From JAHFUI01 sp041485905 (lineage in GTDB: Bacteria > Acidobacteriota > Vicinamibacteria > Vicinamibacterales > CAVVIG01): a stretch of 8,236 nt of DNA. Each line of letters opens with the position of its first letter. The stretch's first letter is position 1. Both the position numbers and the translations under genes were made by a program. The stretch spans positions 1 to 8,236 of the forward strand of contig JBGPKK010000202.1 in NCBI GenBank assembly GCA_041485905.1, given 5' to 3'. The notes below the pieces were generated by a model. That model was not told the origin of the DNA, made no database searches, and worked only from the letters and a program-made list of their open reading frames with translations. Shown in pieces: positions 1 to 6,568 of this stretch.

Positions 1-1
1 C

Positions 2-943
2 GCGCACTACCTTGGGAAGGAGATGCGCGGAACGGCGACGCTTCCCGACGGCTCGCAGCAGGATCTGCTGTGGATTCGGCAATGGGACTTTCGCTGGCAG
101 GACAGGTACAGCTATCGATCGCCTCTGTTCCTCCCGCAGGGCACACGGCTGTCGATGCGGTTCACCTACGACAACTCCGCGGCGAATCCGAACAACCGTC
201 ACCATCCGCCGCAGCGCGTGCGATCGGGACCGCGCTCGACCGACGAGATGGCCCAGATCTGGCTCGAGGTCGTGCCGCGCCGCACCGAGGACACGGCGAT
301 CCTCAACGCTGAGTTCACCCGTCGCTCACTGCTCGCCGCCATCGCGTCGGCCGAGCTGGACGTCCGGCTCGATCAGCACGTTGCCGCCGCGCACAATATG
401 CTCGCGACGAGGTATCTGCAGGCGGGACGCGTTGCCGACGCGCAGGCGCAGCTCGAAGAGGCGCTACGTCTGGATCCCCGCGACGCGGAGGCGCACAGCA
501 ATCTCGGGGTGGTGCTGCAGGCGCGGGGGCAGCTCCCCGAGGGGATGCGGCACCTGCGCACGGCCGTACGGCTGAAGCCGAAGGACGACTCCGTGCACTT
601 CAATCTTGGGGGCGGTCTGCTCGCGGCGGGGCAGCCCGATGCGGCGATGCGCGAGTTCCAGGCGGCGATCGCGCTCAATCCGGAGAATGCGGACGCGCAC
701 TTTAACTTAGCGGTGATCCTCGGGCCGCGCAACCAATTGGACGATGCGATTGCGCATCTGCTTCGTGTGGTGGAGATCAACCCGCTCAACGCCGATGCGT
801 ATCACAATCTGTCAGTTGCCTACGGACTGCAGCGGCGAATCGACCTAGCGATTGCGGCATCGCAGGCGGCCGTGCGCCTGAAGCCCGATTCAGCCGCGGC
901 GCGGGAGCAGTTGCAGCGACTGCTCGCCGCGCGCAATCGGTGA
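2..943 (+). CDS. Copper type II monooxygenase-like (PHM-like) C-terminal domain fused to five TPR repeats; 5' partial
   Basis: The frame is open from base 2, so the true start lies upstream and the ATG at 23 is internal. The first ~85 codons resemble the C-terminal domain of the PHM/dopamine beta-monooxygenase family. The opening residues HYLGKEM match the PHM segment HHLGK that carries the second His of the CuM HxH pair, and STDEM (Met at 248-250) matches the SSDEM segment carrying the CuM methionine. The first His and the whole N-terminal copper domain are outside the window. From about 380 to 895 follow five 34-residue TPR units with the usual spacing (AHNMLA, AHSNLG, VHFNLG, AHFNLA, AYHNLS; each ending in a helix with L/INP or LxP), then a short tail ending in TGA. 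TPRs suggest a protein-protein scaffold. Known family chemistry is copper-dependent hydroxylation; activity here is inferred, and the substrate is unknown. The product is probably periplasmic, but its signal peptide cannot be seen. Confidence 0.8.
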   Translation, partial: AHYLGKEMRGTATLPDGSQQDLLWIRQWDFRWQDRYSYRSPLFLPQGTRLSMRFTYDNSAANPNNRHHPPQRVRSGPRSTDEMAQIWLEVVPRRTEDTAILNAEFTRRSLLAAIASAELDVRLDQHVAAAHNMLATRYLQAGRVADAQAQLEEALRLDPRDAEAHSNLGVVLQARGQLPEGMRHLRTAVRLKPKDDSVHFNLGGGLLAAGQPDAAMREFQAAIALNPENADAHFNLAVILGPRNQLDDAIAHLLRVVEINPLNADAYHNLSVAYGLQRRIDLAIAASQAAVRLKPDSAAAREQLQRLLAARNR

Positions 944-1025
944 CAGCGGAGGCCGCAGCGCCCGTATGCCTCGTTGCGCGATTACTGCAGGGACTCCGGC
1001 TCGCGGCTTTTTCGTTACCTTCCAA

Positions 1026-1145
1026 CTTTCGACGGCGTTCCAGGGGCAATACGATTACGTCCAGCCGAATGGCGGCTCGTGGCTCGACCCGACCACGATC
1101 CTCCAGCCCCGGTTCGCGCGGTTTAGCGTGACGTTCAACTTCTAA
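1026..1145 (+). pseudogene. C-terminal remnant of a TonB-dependent receptor (decayed paralogue)
   Basis: Reading the frame that ends at TAA 1143-1145 gives about 39 codons whose last part reads GSWLDPTTILQPRFARFSVTFNF, aligning with the end of the intact receptor downstream (GSWLQPQSVIQPRFLKLSATIDF). It ends in Phe, as outer-membrane barrels usually do. No start codon, ribosome site or barrel strands precede it; the recognisable part begins only about 80 bases after the stop of the TPR gene. I read it as the surviving 3' end of a deleted receptor gene. The 944-1025 spacer shows no gene. The fragment is not likely to be expressed as a functional protein. An alternative is an assembly join that skipped the rest of the gene. 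Confidence 0.72.
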
Positions 1146-1169
1146 AACAGTCTGGTAAGTCTGGTTGGT

Positions 1170-1207
1170 CGGGTAGGTCTGGTGGGGTTTCCCACCAGGC
1201 CTACCTG
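1170..1207 (+). terminator. 17-bp GC-rich hairpin after the receptor remnant (terminator-like, repeat copy 1)
   Basis: The arms 1170-1186 and 1191-1207 pair along 17 bp with G-T wobbles and enclose a 4-base loop (GTTT). The stem begins 24 bases after the remnant's stop codon. There is no T-tract after it, so it is not a textbook intrinsic terminator, but its position and strength suit transcription termination or protection of the mRNA 3' end. The left arm matches the hairpin at 4616-4653 at 15 of 17 positions. The preceding bases are GGT/GGTC-rich in both copies. Confidence 0.6.
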
Positions 1208-1253
1208 CCTCACCTGCCCCGCTTGGTTCGCTGGTTCCCACCCCGTCAAGTAG

Positions 1254-1275
1254 GGCGGACCTTATCAGGTCCGCC
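1254..1275. repeat. Perfect 9-bp inverted repeat (GGCGGACCT / AGGTCCGCC)
   Basis: GGCGGACCT at 1254-1262 and AGGTCCGCC at 1267-1275 form a perfect 9-bp stem with the loop TATC. It lies between the receptor remnant and the promoter of the next gene. It could be a second terminator for upstream transcription, an operator, or a copy of a dispersed palindromic element. Nothing in the window separates these options, as there is only one copy here. Confidence 0.6.
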
Positions 1276-1341
1276 GGACTCCAACTTTCCGTATCCAGCC
1301 GCCTTTACGGTCGAAAGACCCTCAAGATCGCCAGTACGGCG

Positions 1342-1370
1342 TTGACTTGACTCTTTGTGGTCCCTAGAAT
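1342..1370 (+). promoter_or_regulatory. Sigma70-type promoter for the TonB-dependent receptor
   Basis: A -35 box TTGACT (1342-1347) and a -10 box TAGAAT (1365-1370) are separated by 17 bases, the optimal spacing. A second overlapping TTGACT at 1347-1352 would give a 12-base spacer and is probably not used. Transcription would start near 1377, leaving a 5' leader of about 78 bases before the ATG at 1455. No riboswitch fold was recognised in that leader. Confidence 0.6.
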
Positions 1371-1443
1371 CCGTTCAATAACGCTGAATAGTGCAAAAAG
1401 ACTAGTGCTGTGAGCAGTTTGGCGCTGGTCGAGATCTGTAACA

Positions 1444-1449
1444 AAGGAG
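1444..1449 (+). promoter_or_regulatory. Ribosome binding site fixing the receptor start at 1455
   Basis: AAGGAG at 1444-1449 lies 5 bases before ATG 1455-1457, which opens the signal-peptide-like sequence MRVLKGLLLVA. This identifies the original start of the receptor even though the frame is lost soon afterwards. Confidence 0.75.
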
Positions 1450-1454
1450 AGTGT

Positions 1455-1620
1455 ATGCGCGTGTTGAAAGGGTTACTGCTGGTGGCTCACCTGTCTGGTG
1501 ATACTCCCGGCATCGGCGTACGCCCAAGCGTCCATTACGGGCGTCGTGAAGGATGCGTCCGGCGCAGTGCTCCCTGGCGTGACGGTGGAAGCCGCCAGCC
1601 CCGTTCTGATTGAAAAGGTC
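1455..1620 (+). pseudogene. Frameshifted 5' end of the TonB-dependent receptor gene (signal peptide and start of N-terminal domain)
   Basis: The start codon at 1455 gives MRVLKGLLLVA in the first frame. The continuation of the signal peptide, VILPASAYAQ, and the opening of a carboxypeptidase-regulatory-like domain (ASITGVVKDASG, then GAVLPGVTVEA) are in the next frame. From about 1613 the homology moves to the third frame (SAVTDGTGQYRVVDL). In-frame stops at 1465-1467 (second frame) and 1607-1609 (third frame) bound the events to about 1468-1500 and 1610-1621. Each is equivalent to one extra base (or two missing). Skipping one base near 1488 restores a good signal peptide with an AYA-Q cleavage site. 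The second lies at an AAAAGG run. Sequencing or assembly errors are as likely as true mutations; if real, the receptor is inactive. Confidence 0.75.
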
Positions 1621-4591
1621 GGCCGTCACCGACGGCACCGGGCAATATCGCGTCGTCGACCTGAGAACGGGCATCTACTCGGTGACGTTCTCGCTGACCG
1701 GTTTCAGCACGGTCAAACGCGAAGACATCGAGCTGACGGGTGCCTTCACCGCGACGATCAACGCGGAAATGAAGGTCGGCACCGTGCAGGAAACAATCAC
1801 CGTCACCGGTGAAACGCCGATTGTCGACACGCAGAGCGTCAGACGCCAGGTCACGATCAGCAACGACGTCATCAAATCGATGCCGGCCGCGCGCGCATAC
1901 GCGGGCATCATGATGTTGATTCCCTCCACGATTACCCAGGCGGGCGCCAACCTCGACATCCAGATCACGCCAGGGATGCTCGTGTTCGGCGGCGCAGGCG
2001 GCCGCAACAACGAGGCGCGTCTCCAGGTCGACGGTCTGAACACGGGCGCGGCGTTCAACGGCGCCGGCGTGTCGAGCTACGTCCCGGACATCGGCAACGC
2101 GGCGGAAATTTCGACGACCACGTCAGGCGGCCTCGGCGAAGCCGAAGTCGGCGGACCCTCGTTCAGCATCGTGCCGAAGACCGGCGGCAACACCCTCAAG
2201 GGCAGCATGTATGCCTCCGGCGTGACCAAGGGTATGGTCGGCAACAACTACACCGACGCACTGCAGGCGGCTGGTCTGACGACGCCTGGTGCGCTGCAGA
2301 AGTTGTGGGATTACAACCTCGGGCTCGGTGGTCCGCTCAAGAAGGACACGGCGTGGTTCTTCGTGCAGATCCGCGACGAAGGCAGTCACCGGACGGTTCC
2401 CGGCATGTTCGCCAACGCGAACATGGGAGACGCCACGAAATGGCTGTATGTGGCGGACACGACGCGGCCCGCCGTTCAGGCGGGGAGCTGGCGCAACGGC
2501 GCGCTCCGTGTGACGGTGCAGCCATCGACCCGTAACAAGTTCAACCTGTTCTGGGACGAGCAGCATCCCTGTCAGGGCGGGGCGTGGTCCGGCTCCACTG
2601 AAGGATGCCGCCAGTCGGGTCCCGGCGAAATCATCTGCGGCGCGCCGGGTTCGTCGAATCCGTCCTGCTCATCCACCTCGGCACCGGAGACGGGCACCTA
2701 CCTCAGTCCGTACGGACAGCGCGTCCAGCAGGCCACGTGGACGTCGCCCGTCACCAACAAGCTGCTGCTCGAGGCAGGCGTCGGCACGTACCTGAGCCGT
2801 TGGGGTGGGTCGGAGATGCCGGGCAATCCCACGCGCGACATGGTTCGCGTGACCGAGTCGTGTCCGGCGACGACCGGCTGCGCGGCCAACGGGAACATCG
2901 CAGGCCTGACCTACCGCTCGGAAAACTGGGCCGCCAACTGGCAGGGCACCCACACGTGGCGCGCGTCGGCGTCCTACGTGACCGGTGCGCAGAGCATGAA
3001 GGTCGGGTACCAGGCCGGCTACTTGGTTGCCAACAGCAAGAACTTCACGAACAACCAGAACCTGTCGTTCACGTTCCAGAACGGCAAGCCGACGTCGCTG
3101 AGCGAGAGCGTCCCCGGCCAGGACACCCAGGACCGAGGCAGATACGACGCCTTCTACGCACAGGATCAGTGGACGCGCGGCCGCCTCACGCTGCAGGGCG
3201 CCATTCGGTACGATCATGCGTGGAGCTGGTTCCCCGAGGTGAATATCGGCGGGACGAGGTTCCTGACCCAGATCATCCCGTACGCGGATACGAAAGACCT
3301 GCCGCTCGGACAAAGCGGCGTCAACAGCTATAAGGACGTCACGCCGCGCCTCGGCGTGGCGTACGACGTATTCGGCACCGGGAAGACCGCGCTCAAGGTC
3401 AACCTGGGCCGGTATCTCGAGGCCGCACAGTTGAGCGGCAGCTACGTGGGGAACCGGCCGTCGACCCGACTGACGCTGAACACCACTCGTGTGTGGACGG
3501 ATGCGAACAACAACTTCGTGCCCGACTGCAACCTGACCAACAACGCGCTGCAGGACAACCGGGCGGCCGGCGGCGACTTCTGTCAGGCTGCTTCGGCAAC
3601 CTTCGGCACGGCGAGCCAGACCACCCAGTACGACACGGCGCTGCTCAACGGGATGGGCGTGCGTCCGGGCGACTGGGGCTTCGGCGTCAGCGTGCAGCAG
3701 CAGGTGATGGCGCGCGTGTCGGTCGAGGTCGGCTACAACCGCCGCTGGCTCGACAACTTCACCGCGGGCGACAACCGGTTGCTCGCGCCGAGCGATTTCG
3801 GAACGTTCTCGATCGTGGCGCCCCTGGATTCGCGGCTGCCGGGTGGCGGCGGCCAGACGATCTCCGGGCTCTACAACGTGAATCCCACTGTGGTCGTCAA
3901 CGGCGTAAGCGTGGCGAACACGTCGGCCGTCGACACCTACAACACGCTGGCGAGCAACTACGGGAACCAGTACTCGAAATACAACGGCGTGCTGTTTAAC
4001 CTGAGCGCGCGGCCGGCCAACGGCCTGACGTTCCAGGGCGGCGTCAACAGCGGCGTCACCGTAACGGACAACTGCGAGGTCCGAGCGCAGCTGCCAGAGG
4101 CGCTCGGCGCAGCGACAAACCCGTACTGCCACGCGTCGACCGGATTCGTCACGCGCTACACCGGCCTCGGCTCGTACATCATCCCGAAGGTTGACGTGCA
4201 GCTCTCCGGGACGTTCCGCAGCGATCAGGGCGCTCCGCTCTCGGCCAACTACGCGGTCTTGAGCGCCGTGATCCAGTCGCAGGGACCGCAACCTCTGGGC
4301 AGGCCGCTATCGAACAGTTCGCCGAACGCGTCGATCAACCTCCTGCCGCCGGGCACGCTCTACGGCGACCGGGTCAACGAGATCGATGTCCGGTTCGCGA
4401 AGATCCTGAGATTCGGACGCACGCGGACCAACGTGGGGATCGACATCTACAACATCGTGAACTCGGCGGCGGTGCTGAGTTACAGCAACACGTTCAATAC
4501 GACCACGCTGACGGGTCCCGGATCATGGCTGCAGCCGCAATCGGTCATTCAGCCACGCTTCCTCAAACTCAGCGCGACGATCGACTTCTAA
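1610..4591 (+). CDS. TonB-dependent outer-membrane receptor with carboxypeptidase-regulatory-like N-terminus (body, downstream of two frameshifts)
   Basis: This open frame of 993 codons is the body of a receptor whose true start is ATG 1455; TTG 1610 is only where the frame opens. The order is: end of a carboxypeptidase-regulatory-like beta-sandwich (to about 1760), a linker with ETITVTGETPIVD (around 1800-1830), a plug with GGAGGRNNEARLQVDGLNTG (around 1987-2050) and SFSIVPKTGGN (around 2161-2190), then a long beta-barrel ending in ATIDF with C-terminal Phe. A repaired protein would be about 1,045 residues, normal for acidobacterial receptors of this type. Ten Cys codons fall in close groups within barrel loops, and TDANNNFVPDC (around 3497-3529) resembles a calcium-binding loop. 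The family moves ligands such as oligosaccharides, peptides or metal chelates across the outer membrane using TonB energy; no SusD-like partner is visible, so the substrate is unknown. The gene has its own promoter and a hairpin after its stop. Confidence 0.9.
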   Translation: MKRSAVTDGTGQYRVVDLRTGIYSVTFSLTGFSTVKREDIELTGAFTATINAEMKVGTVQETITVTGETPIVDTQSVRRQVTISNDVIKSMPAARAYAGIMMLIPSTITQAGANLDIQITPGMLVFGGAGGRNNEARLQVDGLNTGAAFNGAGVSSYVPDIGNAAEISTTTSGGLGEAEVGGPSFSIVPKTGGNTLKGSMYASGVTKGMVGNNYTDALQAAGLTTPGALQKLWDYNLGLGGPLKKDTAWFFVQIRDEGSHRTVPGMFANANMGDATKWLYVADTTRPAVQAGSWRNGALRVTVQPSTRNKFNLFWDEQHPCQGGAWSGSTEGCRQSGPGEIICGAPGSSNPSCSSTSAPETGTYLSPYGQRVQQATWTSPVTNKLLLEAGVGTYLSRWGGSEMPGNPTRDMVRVTESCPATTGCAANGNIAGLTYRSENWAANWQGTHTWRASASYVTGAQSMKVGYQAGYLVANSKNFTNNQNLSFTFQNGKPTSLSESVPGQDTQDRGRYDAFYAQDQWTRGRLTLQGAIRYDHAWSWFPEVNIGGTRFLTQIIPYADTKDLPLGQSGVNSYKDVTPRLGVAYDVFGTGKTALKVNLGRYLEAAQLSGSYVGNRPSTRLTLNTTRVWTDANNNFVPDCNLTNNALQDNRAAGGDFCQAASATFGTASQTTQYDTALLNGMGVRPGDWGFGVSVQQQVMARVSVEVGYNRRWLDNFTAGDNRLLAPSDFGTFSIVAPLDSRLPGGGGQTISGLYNVNPTVVVNGVSVANTSAVDTYNTLASNYGNQYSKYNGVLFNLSARPANGLTFQGGVNSGVTVTDNCEVRAQLPEALGAATNPYCHASTGFVTRYTGLGSYIIPKVDVQLSGTFRSDQGAPLSANYAVLSAVIQSQGPQPLGRPLSNSSPNASINLLPPGTLYGDRVNEIDVRFAKILRFGRTRTNVGIDIYNIVNSAAVLSYSNTFNTTTLTGPGSWLQPQSVIQPRFLKLSATIDF

Positions 4592-4615
4592 GCAGGTCAG
4601 GTAAGTCGGGTAGGG

Positions 4616-4653
4616 CAGGTAGGTCGGGTGGGTTTTCCCACCTGGCCCGCCTG
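4616..4653. terminator. 17-bp hairpin between convergent genes (repeat copy 2)
   Basis: Arms 4616-4632 and 4637-4653 pair over 17 positions with one A/C mismatch and a few G-T wobbles, around the loop TTTT. The stem starts 24 bases after the receptor stop codon, exactly as in the copy at 1170-1207. It sits between two convergent genes, so it may terminate transcription from both sides. No T-tract follows directly. Confidence 0.6.
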
Positions 4654-4663
4654 ACTCTCGCGG

Positions 4664-4691
4664 CCAGCCCCCAGCCTCCAGCCCCCAGCCC
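4664..4691. repeat. Four tandem CCAGCCC heptamers
   Basis: CCAGCCC, CCAGCCT, CCAGCCC and CCAGCCC run in register from 4664 to 4691, followed by a degenerate CCACG. The array abuts the stop codon (4703-4701) of the minus-strand glycosyltransferase gene. On the minus strand it reads as three runs of five G separated by short spacers with extra GG pairs, so a two-layer G-quadruplex in the 3' end of that mRNA is conceivable. It is too short and lacks spacers for a CRISPR array. Confidence 0.75.
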
Positions 4692-4700
4692 CCACGTTTT

Positions 4701-6107
4701 TCACCTAGGCACGAGTCGTCCGTTCACGACTCGAAGTTTCAGACTCACGCACGACGCGCACGGCGGCCTTCTGTCCTCCAAGCCCGGTATCGGCGGGTCG
4801 ATCCACACATTCAGGTGCCGGCCGGTTTCGAGAAGGATGGCCTCATCCAGCAAGGTCCCGAAGGCGGTGGCCATGTTCACTCGCGTTGTCCTGTCGTCCA
4901 CAATCACGACGCCGGCATTATCGGGAAGACTCCGGGTTTCATCACGGATATCATGCAGCGCTTGCGCCGAGAAATCAGCTAACGGAACCGAGCTTGTCCT
5001 CGATCGATAGACGGGAAACAAACACATGGGCACAAGAATTCCCGCAACGAGCCCGCGGAGTCGATGTGGCGCGTCAGCATATTGCCAGAAAGCGCTGAGT
5101 AGTACTGCCGCGGCGATACAGGCGCCGATCGAGGGAACGAGGCAGTACAAACTCGACCGCACAGGGAGAAATATCGTGATCCCATAGCCGCCGACGAGCC
5201 ATATGGCAGCGCAGACGAGAATCCTGCGCCTGGGGATGTCTAGCCGAACGCCTTTCGGCGACAGCACGAAGAATCCCAGGAAGACTGCGGCGGCTGAAAC
5301 CGTAATGGCTCGATCGGCAAACTGGAGCGCATTTCGTCCGATGACATCGAGCGTGAACGTGAGCTGGTAATAACCGGGCGCGGTCGCGGGTGTCATCGCC
5401 CCTGTCCATGAACGGAGCCGAAGATATCCGGCCATGACGACGGCTGAGGCCAGCAGCCAGATGGCCACGGTTCGAATCCGGGATGCCGTGTCGTCGCTAC
5501 CCAGGACCACGAGCCAGGCTGCCAACACGAAGGGAAGGGTCAATGCCTCTTCCTTGGCGAAGAATGCCAGTGCCAGGAAGAGCACAGCCCAAAGCAAACG
5601 GCGTCTCACAATGAAAATAGCGCAGGCCGTCGCCGCGCAGGCGACTAGCAGAGATGTGCGACCACTGACCCACAGAATCGATAGATTGATTCCGTGGAAG
5701 TTCAAGAACCAGAGCGAGGCGGCCACAGCGCCGGCGCCTTTCGGTAAACCCAATGCGATCGCGAGTTGGCGAATCAGCAGGGCCGTGACCAGTACCAATC
5801 CGACGTTGGTCCAGCCGTACGGACGCGGGTTGATACCGAACAGGAGCCTGTCGAAACCAAACGTCAACGACACGAGGGGTCGATAGAAGCCGTCCGTGAT
5901 TCGGAAGAGCCTGGGAATGTCGGCGAAACTGTCGATGTGACTGTTCAGCACCCAGCGGAAGTCATCGGACAGAAAACCATGACCGGCCAAAGGGAGATAG
6001 ACGCCAAGAAATACGAGCGCCGGTACGATGCACGCGAGTCTTTCCAGAAACTGAACGCGTGCGGGCTGCAGCCAGCGCGCCGTCAAAGGTCCCGGCAATG
6101 ACGTCAT
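4701..6107 (-). CDS. Polytopic membrane glycosyltransferase, GT-C fold, TMTC/GT39-like
   Basis: The 468-residue product has about nine to eleven hydrophobic segments up to residue ~365 and a soluble C-terminal part (~370-468). Features shared with GT-C enzymes, especially TMTC (DUF1736)-type O-mannosyltransferases: an acidic pair in the first extracytoplasmic loop (SDDF, Asp48-Asp49), YRPL at 75-78, an Asn (101) early in the following helix, AKEEALTLP at 184-192 and RSSLYCLVPS around 318-326. Family knowledge suggests transfer of a sugar from a lipid-phosphate donor to a protein or glycan on the outer face of the inner membrane; donor and acceptor are unknown. Unlike TMTC proteins it has no TPR tail. 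It is a single gene, convergent with the receptor and divergent from the hydrolase. Its base composition is visibly more A/T-rich than its neighbours, which suggests separate origin. No ribosome site precedes the ATG at 6107-6105. Confidence 0.7.
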   Translation of the reverse strand: MTSLPGPLTARWLQPARVQFLERLACIVPALVFLGVYLPLAGHGFLSDDFRWVLNSHIDSFADIPRLFRITDGFYRPLVSLTFGFDRLLFGINPRPYGWTNVGLVLVTALLIRQLAIALGLPKGAGAVAASLWFLNFHGINLSILWVSGRTSLLVACAATACAIFIVRRRLLWAVLFLALAFFAKEEALTLPFVLAAWLVVLGSDDTASRIRTVAIWLLASAVVMAGYLRLRSWTGAMTPATAPGYYQLTFTLDVIGRNALQFADRAITVSAAAVFLGFFVLSPKGVRLDIPRRRILVCAAIWLVGGYGITIFLPVRSSLYCLVPSIGACIAAAVLLSAFWQYADAPHRLRGLVAGILVPMCLFPVYRSRTSSVPLADFSAQALHDIRDETRSLPDNAGVVIVDDRTTRVNMATAFGTLLDEAILLETGRHLNVWIDPPIPGLEDRRPPCASCVSLKLRVVNGRLVPR

Positions 6108-6115
6108 CGCGATTG

Positions 6116-6121
6116 ACTATA
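6116..6121 (-). promoter_or_regulatory. Possible -10 box giving a leaderless transcript of the glycosyltransferase gene
   Basis: On the minus strand TATAGT (6121-6116) ends 8 bases before the ATG (6107-6105). A start site 7-9 bases downstream of the -10 box would fall at or next to the start codon. No purine-rich ribosome site lies in between, which fits a leaderless mRNA. No good -35 box was found 16-18 bases upstream. Confidence 0.35.
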
Positions 6122-6548
6122 CAAGCCGTCGAAGGCGCGGGCCAGTTCTCGGGTAAAGGGTCAGCTTCGCGTGGCCGGCCGAGGATCTCGGGCCGCGCCG
6201 CCCGAACGTCGCGCGGAAAACCAGGTCCTCCCGGCCTACGCTGTCGCACGCCGCGCCGCGTCAGCTTCTTCCCACGCTTGGTCCATGAACAGGGACCGCC
6301 CGTGCTGGCTTGCCGCATCGGGGCGTCAATCCGGAGCGACGCGGTCGCGCCGCCTTCCCGGACGCGTTTTCCTGCTCTCTCCGACGCGCGAGTTCGGATG
6401 CGTCGCCGCCCGAGATCCCTCGACCGGCCCTTCTTGCGTCCTGAATGAGACGCGACGCCGAAACTCAAACTGATGACCCTGTACCGTTTTCTGCCGCCTG
6501 CAAGCGCCGGACGCTTACAATTGACCCTCCCCGGAAGACGTCTCAGCG
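6122..6548. other. Divergent intergenic region without a convincing gene
   Basis: This GC-rich stretch separates the minus-strand glycosyltransferase from the plus-strand hydrolase. Open frames cross it on both strands, but their translations are Arg/Pro/Gly-rich with no recognisable domain, no ribosome site and no hydrophobic pattern, as expected by chance at this GC content. It probably carries the upstream control regions of both flanking genes and perhaps remnants of a lost gene that I cannot identify. Confidence 0.5.
6516..6521 (+). promoter_or_regulatory. Weak candidate -10 box (TACAAT) for the hydrolase gene
   Basis: TACAAT at 6516-6521 matches the -10 consensus at five of six positions and lies 58 bases before the ATG at 6580. 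The bases 17 upstream (GCCGCC) do not resemble a -35 box, so this would need an activator or be a chance match. The hairpin at 6549-6568 would be inside the resulting leader. Confidence 0.25.
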
Positions 6549-6568
6549 GCCGCGGCAATCGCCGCGGC
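6549..6568 (+). promoter_or_regulatory. Palindrome pair/hairpin abutting the hydrolase ribosome site
   Basis: GCCGCGGC occurs at 6549-6556 and again at 6561-6568, separated by AATC. Each copy is itself a palindrome, so the pair is both a direct and an inverted repeat. In RNA it can fold into an 8-bp all-GC stem with a 4-base loop. It ends one base before the AAGGAG ribosome site (6569-6574), so it could affect translation initiation, or as DNA act as a dimeric operator. Confidence 0.5.

Noticed and set aside
976..1012. Possible intrinsic terminator after the TPR gene (CGCGA/TCGCG stem before TTTTT)
   Set aside because: The stem is only 5 bp with a loop of about 19 bases, so it is too weak to call.
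1296..1340. GGTC-GAAA-GACC stem-loop near 1309-1320 considered as part of a cyclic-di-GMP (GEMM) riboswitch
   Set aside because: It lies upstream of the promoter rather than in the leader, and the surrounding conserved bases of that riboswitch are absent; a 4-bp stem is expected by chance.
1610..1621. Programmed ribosomal frameshifting at the AAAAGG site in the receptor
   Set aside because: No stimulatory structure or convincing slippery heptamer is seen, a second unrelated shift would also be needed, and this family is not known for recoding.
2669..4291. A 540-codon open frame on the minus strand inside the receptor gene
   Set aside because: It is antisense to a well-supported receptor, rich in Arg, Ala, Val and Pro, with no domain pattern; long antisense frames are expected from codon bias in GC-rich genes.
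4664..4691. CRISPR-like array
   Set aside because: Repeats are 7 bases long and contiguous, without spacers or cas genes.
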